Origin: an uncultured Alphaproteobacteria bacterium
GTDB lineage: Bacteria > Pseudomonadota > Alphaproteobacteria > Micropepsales > Micropepsaceae
Assembly (NCBI GenBank): GCA_903922545.1
Contig: CAIXUE010000050.1
Location: forward strand, 1-12,287
Reading direction: 5' to 3'
Length of the DNA stretch: 12,287 bases
In this document: piece by piece, positions 1-6,984 of the stretch
How the letters are laid out: the number at the start of each line of letters is the position of its first letter
Numbering within the stretch: position 1 is the first letter of the stretch
Made by a program: the position numbers and the translations under genes
Notes under the pieces: generated by a model
What the model was told of the DNA's origin: nothing
Databases searched by the model: none
What the model saw: only the letters and a program-made list of their open reading frames with translations

Positions 1-1740
1 CTGGTCAAGCTGGCGGACCGGCTGCACAACATGCGCACCCTGGGTTTCATCGACAAGCCCGAGAAGCGCCAGCGCATCGCCCGCGAGACGGTGGACATTT
101 ATGCCCCGCTGGCCGGGCGCATCGGCATGCAGAATATGCGCGAGGAGCTGGAAGACCTGGCTTTCGCCGAACTGGATGCCGAAGCACGCAATTCCATCGT
201 CACCCATTTTGCGCGTCTCGACATGGTCAGCGGCGACCGCGTCGGGCGCATCGCCGATCAGATCAAGCGCAAGCTGGCCGAACACAATCTGGAAGCCTGG
301 GTCTATGGCCGGGGCAAGCGGCCCTTTTCCATCTGGCGCAAGCTGCAGACCAAGAAGCTCAATTTCGAGCAGTTGTCGGATATTTTCGGCTTTCGCGTCA
401 TCGTCAAGTCGGTGGAGGATTGCTACCGCGCGCTGGGCATCATCCATACCAGCTGGCAGATGGTGCCCGAACGGTTCAAGGACTTCGTCTCCACGCCCAA
501 GACCAACGGCTACCGCTCCATCCACACCACGGTGATGGGTCCGGAAAAGCAGCGGGTGGAAATTCAGGTCCGCACCCAGGACATGCATGAAGTGGCCGAG
601 CGCGGCGTGGCGGCGCATTGGCGCTATCGCGAGCATGTGCCCGAACGGGACGGCAAGGACAGCGTCACTTTTGGCTGGCTGCGTGACATGGTGGATTTGC
701 TGGAGCGCGGCGACAGCCCCGAAGAGGTGCTGGAGAATTCACGCCTCAACATGTACGCCGACCAGGTTTTCTGCTTCACGCCCAAGGGAAGCCTGATTTC
801 CCTGCCGCGCGGCGCCACGCCGATCGATTTCGCCTATGCGGTGCATACCGATCTGGGCAACACCGCCGTGGGCGCCAAGGTGAATGGCGGGCATGTGCCG
901 CTGCACACCCCGCTCAACAATGGCGATCAGGTGGAAATCATCACCACCAAGGACTCCACGCCATCGCCGCTATGGGAGCAGTTTGTTGTCACCGGCCGGG
1001 CGCGGGCGGAAATTCGCCGCTATCTGCGCCATGCCCAGCGCGGCGAGCATGTGAAATTCGGCCAGAAAATCCTGGAGAAAACTTTCGCCGACCAGGGCGC
1101 CGAATTGAGCGAAAAGGCCATCGGCGAGGTGGCCAAGAAACTGCGACTGGCCAAGGCCGAAGATGTTTATGCCGATGTGGGGCGCGGTGTGCTGCGCGGC
1201 ACGGAAGTTTTGCAGGCGGTCTATCCGGAATTAAAGCGCGGCCGCATCACCGCCAATCCGTCCGCTGCCGCCACACCCATTTCCATCCGCGGGTTGACCG
1301 AGGGCATTTCCTATATGCTGGGCCAATGCTGCCATCCCTTGCCGGGCGACCGCATTGTCGGCCTGCCGGGCACGGGCGAGGGCATCATTGTCCACACCAT
1401 CGACTGCGCCGAACTGGACAAGGCGCAGAACATGGATGACTGGCTGGATGTGGGCTGGGGCCAGAATGCGGCGCTGAATTCGGCGTCGGTGGCCCGTGTG
1501 GTCGTGCGGGTGAAGAATGAGCCGGGAAGCCTGGCGGCCGTTACTACGGTGATCGCGGCCAATGGCGGCAATATTTTCAACATGAAAGTTGTGGAGCGCA
1601 ATCCGCTGTTCTTCGAATTCCTGATGGATATCGAGGTGCGCGATGTGGCGCATTTGCAGAACATTGTCGGCGCGCTACGGGTGAACAATGCGGTCGAATC
1701 GGTTGACCGTGTGCGTGAAGCAGAGGGAACGCAAACGTGA
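1..1740 (+). CDS. rel: Bifunctional (p)ppGpp synthetase/hydrolase (RelA/SpoT family), 3' part, 5' end outside window
   Basis: This is a long RelA/SpoT homologue that makes and degrades the stringent-response alarmone (p)ppGpp in the cytoplasm. The frame is open from base 1, so the N-terminus and most of the HD hydrolase domain lie outside; 579 residues are visible. Residues 3-14 (KLADRLHNMRTL) are the last HD motif. Its Asp6 is kept, as in hydrolase-competent Rel/SpoT and unlike E. coli RelA. The synthetase domain follows, with YGRGKRPFSIWRK (102-114), DIFGFRV (127-133), TNGYRSIH (168-175) and EIQVRT (187-192). A TGS domain lies at about 256-316, a CCHP element at 443-446 and a C-terminal ACT domain at about 500-572. 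The domain order and retained motifs support a single bifunctional enzyme, usual in alphaproteobacteria. The stop overlaps the pyrE start (GTGA), so the two genes are probably translationally coupled. Confidence 0.97.
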   Translation: MVKLADRLHNMRTLGFIDKPEKRQRIARETVDIYAPLAGRIGMQNMREELEDLAFAELDAEARNSIVTHFARLDMVSGDRVGRIADQIKRKLAEHNLEAWVYGRGKRPFSIWRKLQTKKLNFEQLSDIFGFRVIVKSVEDCYRALGIIHTSWQMVPERFKDFVSTPKTNGYRSIHTTVMGPEKQRVEIQVRTQDMHEVAERGVAAHWRYREHVPERDGKDSVTFGWLRDMVDLLERGDSPEEVLENSRLNMYADQVFCFTPKGSLISLPRGATPIDFAYAVHTDLGNTAVGAKVNGGHVPLHTPLNNGDQVEIITTKDSTPSPLWEQFVVTGRARAEIRRYLRHAQRGEHVKFGQKILEKTFADQGAELSEKAIGEVAKKLRLAKAEDVYADVGRGVLRGTEVLQAVYPELKRGRITANPSAAATPISIRGLTEGISYMLGQCCHPLPGDRIVGLPGTGEGIIVHTIDCAELDKAQNMDDWLDVGWGQNAALNSASVARVVVRVKNEPGSLAAVTTVIAANGGNIFNMKVVERNPLFFEFLMDIEVRDVAHLQNIVGALRVNNAVESVDRVREAEGTQT

Positions 1741-2321
1741 AAGTCGAGCAGGTACTGAACGAGTTCAAGAAATCCGGGGCGCTGCTCGAAGGTCATTTCA
1801 TTCTGTCGTCCGGCCTGCATTCCGACAAATTCCTGCAAAAGGCGCTGGTCTTCCAGGACGCCAAACGCACCGCCAAGCTTTGCAAGGCGCTGGCCAGGAA
1901 AGTGCGCGAGACGGTGAAGGACGAGATCACCGCCATTGTCTCGCCCGCCGTGGGCGGCATCGTGCCCGGCTATGAAATGGGCCGGCAAATGGGCCTGCCC
2001 GCCATGTATGTGGAACGGGTGGACGGCGAATTCCAGCTGCGCCGCAATTTCACCCTGAAAAAGGGCCAGGCAGTGCTGATGGTGGAAGACATTATTTCCA
2101 CCGGTGTGTCATCGCGCGAATGCATCGCGGCGATCAAAAAGACGGGCGCGAAAGTTGTGGCGGCCTGCTGCCTGATCGATCGCTCCGGCGGCAGCGCCAA
2201 AGTGGGCGTGCCCCTGATTGCGCTGGCGGAATGGAAAGTGAAAGCCTGGCCGGCGGATAAATTGCCGCCGCATTTGCGCAACACGCCCGCCGTCAAGCCT
2301 GGGAGCAGAGGGCTGGCGTGA
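1737..2321 (+). CDS. pyrE: Orotate phosphoribosyltransferase
   Basis: PyrE joins orotate to PRPP to give OMP, the fifth step of de novo pyrimidine synthesis. The protein has 194 residues, normal for the family. The PRPP-binding loop VLMVEDIISTG is at residues 113-123, with the acidic pair Glu117-Asp118. Upstream stretches such as HFILSSGLHSDKF and SPAVGGIVPGYEMGRQ are typical of orotate phosphoribosyltransferases. The start is GTG at 1737, which overlaps the rel stop by four bases and has GAGGG at 1723-1727 nine bases upstream. The stop overlaps the next gene's GTG in the same way. The neighbours rel and pdxJ match the usual alphaproteobacterial order. Nothing is unusual in the protein. Confidence 0.97.
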   Translation: MKVEQVLNEFKKSGALLEGHFILSSGLHSDKFLQKALVFQDAKRTAKLCKALARKVRETVKDEITAIVSPAVGGIVPGYEMGRQMGLPAMYVERVDGEFQLRRNFTLKKGQAVLMVEDIISTGVSSRECIAAIKKTGAKVVAACCLIDRSGGSAKVGVPLIALAEWKVKAWPADKLPPHLRNTPAVKPGSRGLA

Positions 2322-2677
2322 CGGATGTCGATGATTCTGTAGTCTGGCCAATAATATTTGCTTTTTTGAAGATCGTATTTTGGCTTGTCGTCTGTTGGGT
2401 TATGTGCGGGCTGTTGCTGTGGGGTGCATCCTTGCTGCCGCGCCTCCCATATTCATCTCCCGCTATACCCTATGTAGAATTTTTGGCTTATGCGTTTGCC
2501 AGTTTGTGTTGTCTCCTATTGGCTTGGCGTTTTCGTATCATTGCAAAAGACGCGTCGGAAGTGCGCTGGTTTGTTGTCGGAGGCGCGTGTTTGCTAATAC
2601 CGGCCAGCTTCTTCTATTCGCTTCTTGTGGGCGGATGCCTCTATACAATTTTGGTTGGTCGGGAGGGTTGTCTGTAA
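2318..2677 (+). CDS. Small multi-pass membrane protein, function unknown
   Basis: I do not recognise this 119-residue protein. It is strongly hydrophobic, with three likely membrane segments at about residues 10-37, 50-70 and 84-113. A short basic/acidic loop (RFRIIAKDASEVR, 71-83) lies between the second and third. It has seven cysteines (26, 30, 64, 65, 91, 107, 118) and many tryptophans near the membrane ends, with no catalytic motif I can name. The frame is probably real: GTG at 2318 overlaps the pyrE stop as GTGA, GAGGG at 2308-2312 gives a five-base spacing, and the stop is four bases before pdxJ. Base use differs from its neighbours: by hand count 2341-2640 is about 49% GC, against roughly 62-68% in sampled flanking lines. 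A hydrophobic reading frame explains part of this, and recent acquisition or rapid divergence is the alternative. A second frame (2380-2685) is open but has no ribosome binding site. Confidence 0.72.
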   Translation: MTDVDDSVVWPIIFAFLKIVFWLVVCWVMCGLLLWGASLLPRLPYSSPAIPYVEFLAYAFASLCCLLLAWRFRIIAKDASEVRWFVVGGACLLIPASFFYSLLVGGCLYTILVGREGCL

Positions 2678-2681
2678 CGCC

Positions 2682-3407
2682 ATGAAACTCCGCCTGGGCG
2701 TAAACATCGACCACGTCGCCACGGTGCGCAATGCGCGGGGCGGCGACAATCCCGATCCGGTGCGCGCCGCGATCCTGGCGGAGCAGGCGGGCGCTGATGG
2801 CATCACTGCCCATCTGCGCGAAGACCGGCGGCATATCCGCGACGAAGACATCGCCGCCCTGAAGCGCGATCTCAAAATTCCGCTCAACCTGGAAATGGCC
2901 GCCACCGAAGAGATGCTGGCCATTGCGCTGCGCCATCAGCCGCATGCCTGCTGTATCGTGCCGGAGAAACGGGAAGAACGCACCACCGAAGGCGGCATTG
3001 ATGTGGTGGGTCAGTTCGGCCGGCTGCAGCCCATCATCGCCAAGCTGGTCGCCGTCGGCATCCGTGTTTCCATGTTCATCGAACCGGACCGCAAGCAGCT
3101 GGATGCCTCCCGCGCCTTGGGTGCGCCGGTGGTGGAATTGCACACCGGCGCCTATGCCAATGCCGTCGGCGAGGCGCAAGACAAGCTGCTCAAGCACATT
3201 CACAACGCCGCCGAATTCGGCGCCGATATCGGGTTGGAGATTCATGCCGGGCATGGTCTGACCTATGACAATGTCAAACCCATCGCCGTCATTTCCCATA
3301 TCCGCGAACTGAACATCGGCCATTTTCTGATCGGGGAGGCGATCTTTGCCGGCCTCACAGAATCAATCCAGAAGATGCGGGTTCTCATGGATGAGGCACG
3401 TCAGTGA
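2682..3407 (+). CDS. pdxJ: Pyridoxine 5'-phosphate synthase
   Basis: PdxJ condenses 1-deoxyxylulose 5-phosphate with 3-amino-2-oxopropyl phosphate to give pyridoxine 5'-phosphate, the ring-closing step of DXP-dependent vitamin B6 synthesis. The 241-residue product is full length. It opens with the family signature [17 protein letters not shown], followed by [25 protein letters not shown], the [11 protein letters not shown] loop and [11 protein letters not shown] near the C-terminus. These regions supply the phosphate-binding and catalytic His/Glu residues of the TIM barrel. The frame is open further upstream (to 2625), but ATG at 2682 begins exactly where the family begins. The only purine-rich tract, GGGAGGG at 2661-2667, is 14 bases away, so initiation may rely on ribosomes finishing the preceding gene. 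The stop overlaps acpS as GTGA. PdxJ next to AcpS is a widespread proteobacterial pairing. Confidence 0.97.
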   Translation: MKLRLGVNIDHVATVRNARGGDNPDPVRAAILAEQAGADGITAHLREDRRHIRDEDIAALKRDLKIPLNLEMAATEEMLAIALRHQPHACCIVPEKREERTTEGGIDVVGQFGRLQPIIAKLVAVGIRVSMFIEPDRKQLDASRALGAPVVELHTGAYANAVGEAQDKLLKHIHNAAEFGADIGLEIHAGHGLTYDNVKPIAVISHIRELNIGHFLIGEAIFAGLTESIQKMRVLMDEARQ

Positions 3408-3805
3408 TTATCGGTTTAGGCTCGGACCTTTGCGATATCCGCCGCATCGAGAAAACCCTCGAAGCGCATGGCGAGCGTTTCACAGCACGCCTTTTCACCG
3501 ATATCGAGCGGGCCAAATCCGACAAGCGCGCCAATCGCGCCGCCTCTTATGCCAAGCGTTTCGCAGCCAAGGAGGCTTGCGCCAAGGCGCTGGGCACGGG
3601 GCTTAACCATGGGGTCTATTGGCGCGATATGGGGGTTGTAAACTTGCCGGGCGGCAAGCCCAGTCTGGCCCTGACTGGCGGCGCTTTGGCCCGGCTCAAG
3701 GCCATAACCCCGGCGGGGCTGACCGCCCGAATCGATTTGACCATCACCGATGATTTTCCCATGGCCATGGCGGTGGTGATTATTTCGGCCGAGCCGGAGC
3801 GTTAA
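3404..3805 (+). CDS. acpS: Holo-[acyl-carrier-protein] synthase
   Basis: AcpS transfers 4'-phosphopantetheine from CoA to a serine of apo-ACP, activating it for fatty acid synthesis. The product has 133 residues. Both family motifs are present: [12 protein letters not shown] near the N-terminus, with Asp8 as the Mg2+ ligand, and [16 protein letters not shown], with Glu57 as the second acidic ligand. The start is GTG at 3404, overlapping the pdxJ stop as GTGA, with GAGG at 3393-3396 seven bases upstream. The gene is followed by the 83-nt spacer before lepB, the largest break in the cluster. Nothing is unusual in the protein. Confidence 0.96.
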   Translation: MIIGLGSDLCDIRRIEKTLEAHGERFTARLFTDIERAKSDKRANRAASYAKRFAAKEACAKALGTGLNHGVYWRDMGVVNLPGGKPSLALTGGALARLKAITPAGLTARIDLTITDDFPMAMAVVIISAEPER

Positions 3806-3888
3806 ACTGCCCCGGAATTAACAAGTATATCCTTGACAGGCTGGGGCCTTCCCCGGTTTCTGTCCTCCAAACAACAGCCGAAGGTTCC
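3802..3888 (+). promoter_or_regulatory. acpS-lepB spacer with weak promoter-like boxes and a short GC hairpin
   Basis: This is the only real gap in the rel-parC run. A TTAAAC / 18 nt / TATATC pair (3802-3807, 3826-3831) could be a weak promoter. A perfect TTGACA follows at 3833-3838, but I see no good -10 at the right distance. CTGGGG-CCTT-CCCCGG (3841-3856) can fold into a six-pair hairpin with one G-T pair, followed by only three T's, so it is a poor terminator at best. AAGG at 3881-3884 may serve as the lepB ribosome binding site. A secondary promoter for lepB-rnc-era-recO-parC is the simplest reading. Confidence 0.3.
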
Positions 3889-4653
3889 ATGTCGGATATC
3901 AAGACCACCAAAACCTCCGCCCAGGGCGAATCCTGGTCCGAACTGGCCAAGACTGTGATCTATGCCGGCCTGATCGCGGTGGTGATCCGCACGTTCCTGT
4001 TCCAGCCTTTCAACATTCCCTCCGCTTCGATGGAAGACACGCTGCTGGTGGGCGATTACCTGTTCGTTGAAAAATTCGCTTATGGCTATAGCCGCTACAC
4101 CTTTCCGTTTGGCGGCTGGCCGTTCGGTGATGCCATGCATGGCCGGTTCCTGCGCCGCGAGCCGCAGCGCGGCGATGTGGTGGTGTTCAAATTCCCGCAG
4201 GACAATTCCACCGACTTCATCAAGCGCCTGATCGGTATTCCGGGCGACCGCATTCAGATGCGCGACGGCATCATCATCCTCAATGGCAAACCGGTGCCGC
4301 GCAAAAAAGTGGATGATTATGTCGAAATGGTGGATGGCCAGCCCCACCATGTGCCGAAGTATCAAGAGACGCTGCCGGGCGGAAAAACCTATTTCACGCT
4401 GGACCGCGACCCCGACGGGGCGCTGGACAATACCGACGTCTTTGTCGTGCCGGCCGATCACTATTTCATGATGGGCGATAACCGCGACAATTCCGACGAC
4501 AGCCGCGCTGCCGTGGGTTATGTGCCGGTTGAAAATCTGGAAGGCAAGGCGGAGTTCCGCTTCTTCTCCATCGATACCAGCGCGCCGGCCTGGCAATTCT
4601 GGCGCTGGCCGCTGGCGATCCGCTACTCCCGGCTTTTGACCCCGATTGATTGA
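3889..4653 (+). CDS. lepB: Signal peptidase I
   Basis: LepB is the inner-membrane serine protease that cleaves signal peptides from Sec- and Tat-exported proteins. The product has 254 residues. One N-terminal membrane anchor (about 18-38) is followed by the periplasmic S26 domain. The catalytic serine is Ser47 in IPSASMEDTL and the general-base lysine is Lys112 in DFIKRLIGIPGD. The box E motif GDNRDNSDDSR is at 196-206. It has a single anchor, unlike the two of the E. coli enzyme, which is common in alphaproteobacteria. ATG at 3889 fits the length and has a weak AAGG four bases before it. Its last eight bases overlap the rnc start. The order lepB-rnc-era is conserved widely in proteobacteria. 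Confidence 0.97.
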   Translation: MSDIKTTKTSAQGESWSELAKTVIYAGLIAVVIRTFLFQPFNIPSASMEDTLLVGDYLFVEKFAYGYSRYTFPFGGWPFGDAMHGRFLRREPQRGDVVVFKFPQDNSTDFIKRLIGIPGDRIQMRDGIIILNGKPVPRKKVDDYVEMVDGQPHHVPKYQETLPGGKTYFTLDRDPDGALDNTDVFVVPADHYFMMGDNRDNSDDSRAAVGYVPVENLEGKAEFRFFSIDTSAPAWQFWRWPLAIRYSRLLTPID

Positions 4654-5317
4654 TTTGGACGCGCTCGAACAGAAGCTGGGTCATCATTTTTCCAGTCCGG
4701 AACTTCTCAAGCGCGCGCTCACCCATGCCAGCGCCGACGCGGTGCTGTCCAATGAGCGGCTGGAATTTCTGGGCGACCGGGTGCTCGGCCTGATCGTGGC
4801 GGAAAAACTGCACACGCTTTATCCCGATGATGCCGAGGGTGCGCTGGCGCTGAAATTCAATGCACTTGCGCGCGGCGCTGCCTGCGCCAAAGCGGCGGAG
4901 GCGGCAGGGCTGGCGGATCATATTGTGCTGGCCGCTTCAGAGCGGGCCAGCGGCGGCCGCGGCAAGCCCGCCATTCTCTCGGGCGCCTGCGAAGCGGTGA
5001 TTGCCGCGCTTTATCTGGATGGCGGCATGGCGGCGGCGCGCGCCTTTGTCGAGCGCTATTGGACGCAGATGTTCGATACTCTGGGCACCGATATGCGCGA
5101 TGCCAAAACGCGGCTGCAGGAATGGGCACAAGGTCCGGGAAAAAGTGGCGCGCCGGTTTACAGTCTGATTTCGCGCGATGGCCCCGACCATGCGCCGCGC
5201 TTTATCGTCGAAGTTTCGGTTTCCGGCCTGGCGCCGGAGCGGGGCGAGGGCGGCTCCAAGCGTGAAGCTGAACAAGACGCGGCGCAAAAATTGCTGGCAA
5301 GGACACAAAGCGCATGA
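4646..5317 (+). CDS. rnc: Ribonuclease III (one expected acidic active-site residue replaced by Gly)
   Basis: RNase III cuts double-stranded RNA and processes rRNA precursors and some mRNAs. The 223-residue product is full length. The catalytic domain carries NERLEFLGDRVLG with Glu40 and Asp44, and the second active-site helix ends in CEAVIAALYLDGG with Glu116. A double-stranded RNA-binding domain covers about residues 152-221. In the second helix the family usually reads L-(A/S)-D-x-x-E, but here it reads ILSGACE. Gly113 therefore sits where E. coli has Asp114, and the codon is GGC where GAC would give Asp. The proposed start is TTG at 4646, overlapping lepB by eight bases. No clear ribosome binding site precedes it, and an in-frame TTG at 4655 is the alternative. 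Initiation probably depends on lepB translation. Confidence 0.95.
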   Translation: MIDLDALEQKLGHHFSSPELLKRALTHASADAVLSNERLEFLGDRVLGLIVAEKLHTLYPDDAEGALALKFNALARGAACAKAAEAAGLADHIVLAASERASGGRGKPAILSGACEAVIAALYLDGGMAAARAFVERYWTQMFDTLGTDMRDAKTRLQEWAQGPGKSGAPVYSLISRDGPDHAPRFIVEVSVSGLAPERGEGGSKREAEQDAAQKLLARTQSA

Positions 5318-6231
5318 CCCATTGTGGCTATTGCGCCGTCATCGGCGCGCCGAATGCCGGCAAATCCACGCTCACCAATGCCCTGGTGGGCACCAAGGTC
5401 GCCATTGTCACGCCCAAGGTGCAGACCACGCGCATGAATGTGAAAGGCGTGACCATCAAGGGAGACACCCAGATCGTTTTTGTGGATACGCCGGGCATCT
5501 TCAAGCCGCGGCGGCGGCTGGACCGCGCCATGGTCGGTGCGGCCTGGTCCGGCGCCGACGACGCCGACACGCTTTTGCTGGTGGTGGACGCGGCCGATCT
5601 TTCGGCCAATGAAAGAAGTCATGGCGCAAACGACACCTACGCCATTCTGGAAGGGCTGAAGGGCCGCAAAAAGAAAATGGCCCTGGTGCTGAACAAGATT
5701 GACGGCATGAAGCGCACCAACCTGCTGCCGCTGGTGGAGCGCTTTCACGCCGAGGCGGTGTTCGAGGATGTTTTCCTGGTGTCCGCCCTGACCGGCGACG
5801 CGGTCCCCGATGTGCTGGCCTGGGTCAAGGCGCGCATGCCCGAAGGGCCCTGGCTTTATCCCGAAGACCAGGCGGCGGATATTCCGTCACGTCTTCTGGC
5901 CGCCGAAATCACCCGCGAAAAACTTTATCTGCGCCTGCATGACGAACTTCCCTATTCCAGCGCCGTCGAGACCGAAAGCTGGGAAGAACGCGCCGACGGT
6001 TCGGTCCGGATCAATCAGGTAATCACGGTGGAGCGCGAGGGCCAGAAGGCCATCGCGCTGGGCAAGGGCGGCCAGACCATCAAGACCATCGGCGAATTGG
6101 CGCGCAAGGAACTGGAAGAAATTTTCGGCCGCCGGGTGCATCTGTTTCTGTTCGTCAAGGTGCGGGAAGACTGGGCGGAAAGCCGCGAGCACTACGAGCA
6201 ACTGGGCCTGGAATTTCCCAAGGACGTTTAA
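5314..6231 (+). CDS. era: GTPase Era
   Basis: Era is an essential GTPase that binds the 3' end of 16S rRNA and helps 30S subunit assembly. The 305-residue product shows all the expected elements: G1 GAPNAGKST (11-19), G3 DTPG (58-61), G4 NKID (127-130) and G5 SAL (157-159). A C-terminal KH RNA-binding domain follows, with GKGG at 250-253 and the TIGELARKELEE helix after it. ATG at 5314 overlaps the rnc stop as ATGA, and AAGGA at 5299-5303 gives a ten-base spacing. The rnc-era coupling joins two rRNA-maturation factors, as in many bacteria. recO starts immediately after its stop codon. Confidence 0.98.
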   Translation: MTHCGYCAVIGAPNAGKSTLTNALVGTKVAIVTPKVQTTRMNVKGVTIKGDTQIVFVDTPGIFKPRRRLDRAMVGAAWSGADDADTLLLVVDAADLSANERSHGANDTYAILEGLKGRKKKMALVLNKIDGMKRTNLLPLVERFHAEAVFEDVFLVSALTGDAVPDVLAWVKARMPEGPWLYPEDQAADIPSRLLAAEITREKLYLRLHDELPYSSAVETESWEERADGSVRINQVITVEREGQKAIALGKGGQTIKTIGELARKELEEIFGRRVHLFLFVKVREDWAESREHYEQLGLEFPKDV

Positions 6232-6975
6232 ATGGAATGGACTGACGCCGGGATTGTTCTTTCCGCGCGCGCCCATGGCGAAACCGGCACCATTCTGGAT
6301 GTGTTGACCCGCGAAAATGGCCGCCATGCCGGCCTGGTGCGCGGATCCAAAAATCGCGCTTTGATGCAGCCGGGCAACGGCTTGGTGCTGCACTGGCGCG
6401 CGCGCCTGGCGGAACAGCTGGGCAGTTTTACGCTGGAGCTTTCTCATGCCAGGGCCGGCGCATTGATGGAAGGGCGCGATGCCCTGATCGGTCTGAATGC
6501 CTTTACCGCGGTGGCCGGCGCGGCGTTGCCCGAGCGTCTGGCCTATCCCGCCTTGTTCGATGGCGCGGAAATTCTGCTGGGCGCAATGATGGACAAGGAT
6601 TTTGGCCATTGGGGGCCGCTCTATGTGCGCTGGGAAGCCGGTCTTCTGGATGCGCTGGGTTTCGGGCTGGATCTTTCGCAATGCGCCGCCACCGGCACGA
6701 CCGAAGATCTGATTTATGTTTCACCCCGCAGCGGGCGGGCGGTATCGCGTCACGGTGGTGCGGAATATGCCGGCCGGCTTTTGGCGCTTCCGGCCTTTTT
6801 GGGCGGATCGCAAAATGCGCCCGATCTGGCCGCCACACGGGCCGGGCTTGTTCTGACCGGTCATTTTCTGGCGGAACGGGTCTTTGCGCCCCATGGCCGC
6901 GCTTTGCCGCCGGCAAGATTGCGCCTGGATACCCTGGCGGGTCTTTTTGCCGGTCGTGGGGGCGAATCAGAATAA
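6232..6975 (+). CDS. recO: DNA repair protein RecO
   Basis: RecO works with RecR and RecF to load RecA onto SSB-coated single-stranded DNA during gap repair. The 247-residue product starts MEWTDAGIVLSARAHGE, the usual opening of the OB-fold domain in alphaproteobacterial RecO. LVRGSKNR and LQPGN-like stretches follow, and a helical C-terminal domain contains LYVRWEAGLLDALGFGLDL and YVSPRSGRAVS. Only one cysteine is visible in the region where some RecO proteins have a zinc-binding four-Cys cluster, so no zinc site is expected. ATG at 6232 follows the era stop with no gap, and AAGGA at 6220-6224 inside era supplies the ribosome binding site. parC starts nine bases after the stop. Confidence 0.93.
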   Translation: MEWTDAGIVLSARAHGETGTILDVLTRENGRHAGLVRGSKNRALMQPGNGLVLHWRARLAEQLGSFTLELSHARAGALMEGRDALIGLNAFTAVAGAALPERLAYPALFDGAEILLGAMMDKDFGHWGPLYVRWEAGLLDALGFGLDLSQCAATGTTEDLIYVSPRSGRAVSRHGGAEYAGRLLALPAFLGGSQNAPDLAATRAGLVLTGHFLAERVFAPHGRALPPARLRLDTLAGLFAGRGGESE

Positions 6976-6984
6976 GAAACCCAA

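Noticed and set aside
2538..3323. Open frame of 261 codons on the - strand over pdxJ
   Set aside because: It is a shadow of the strongly conserved PdxJ frame.
3841..3856. Intrinsic terminator between acpS and lepB
   Set aside because: The stem is short and is followed by only three T's, so termination is doubtful; described as a hairpin only.
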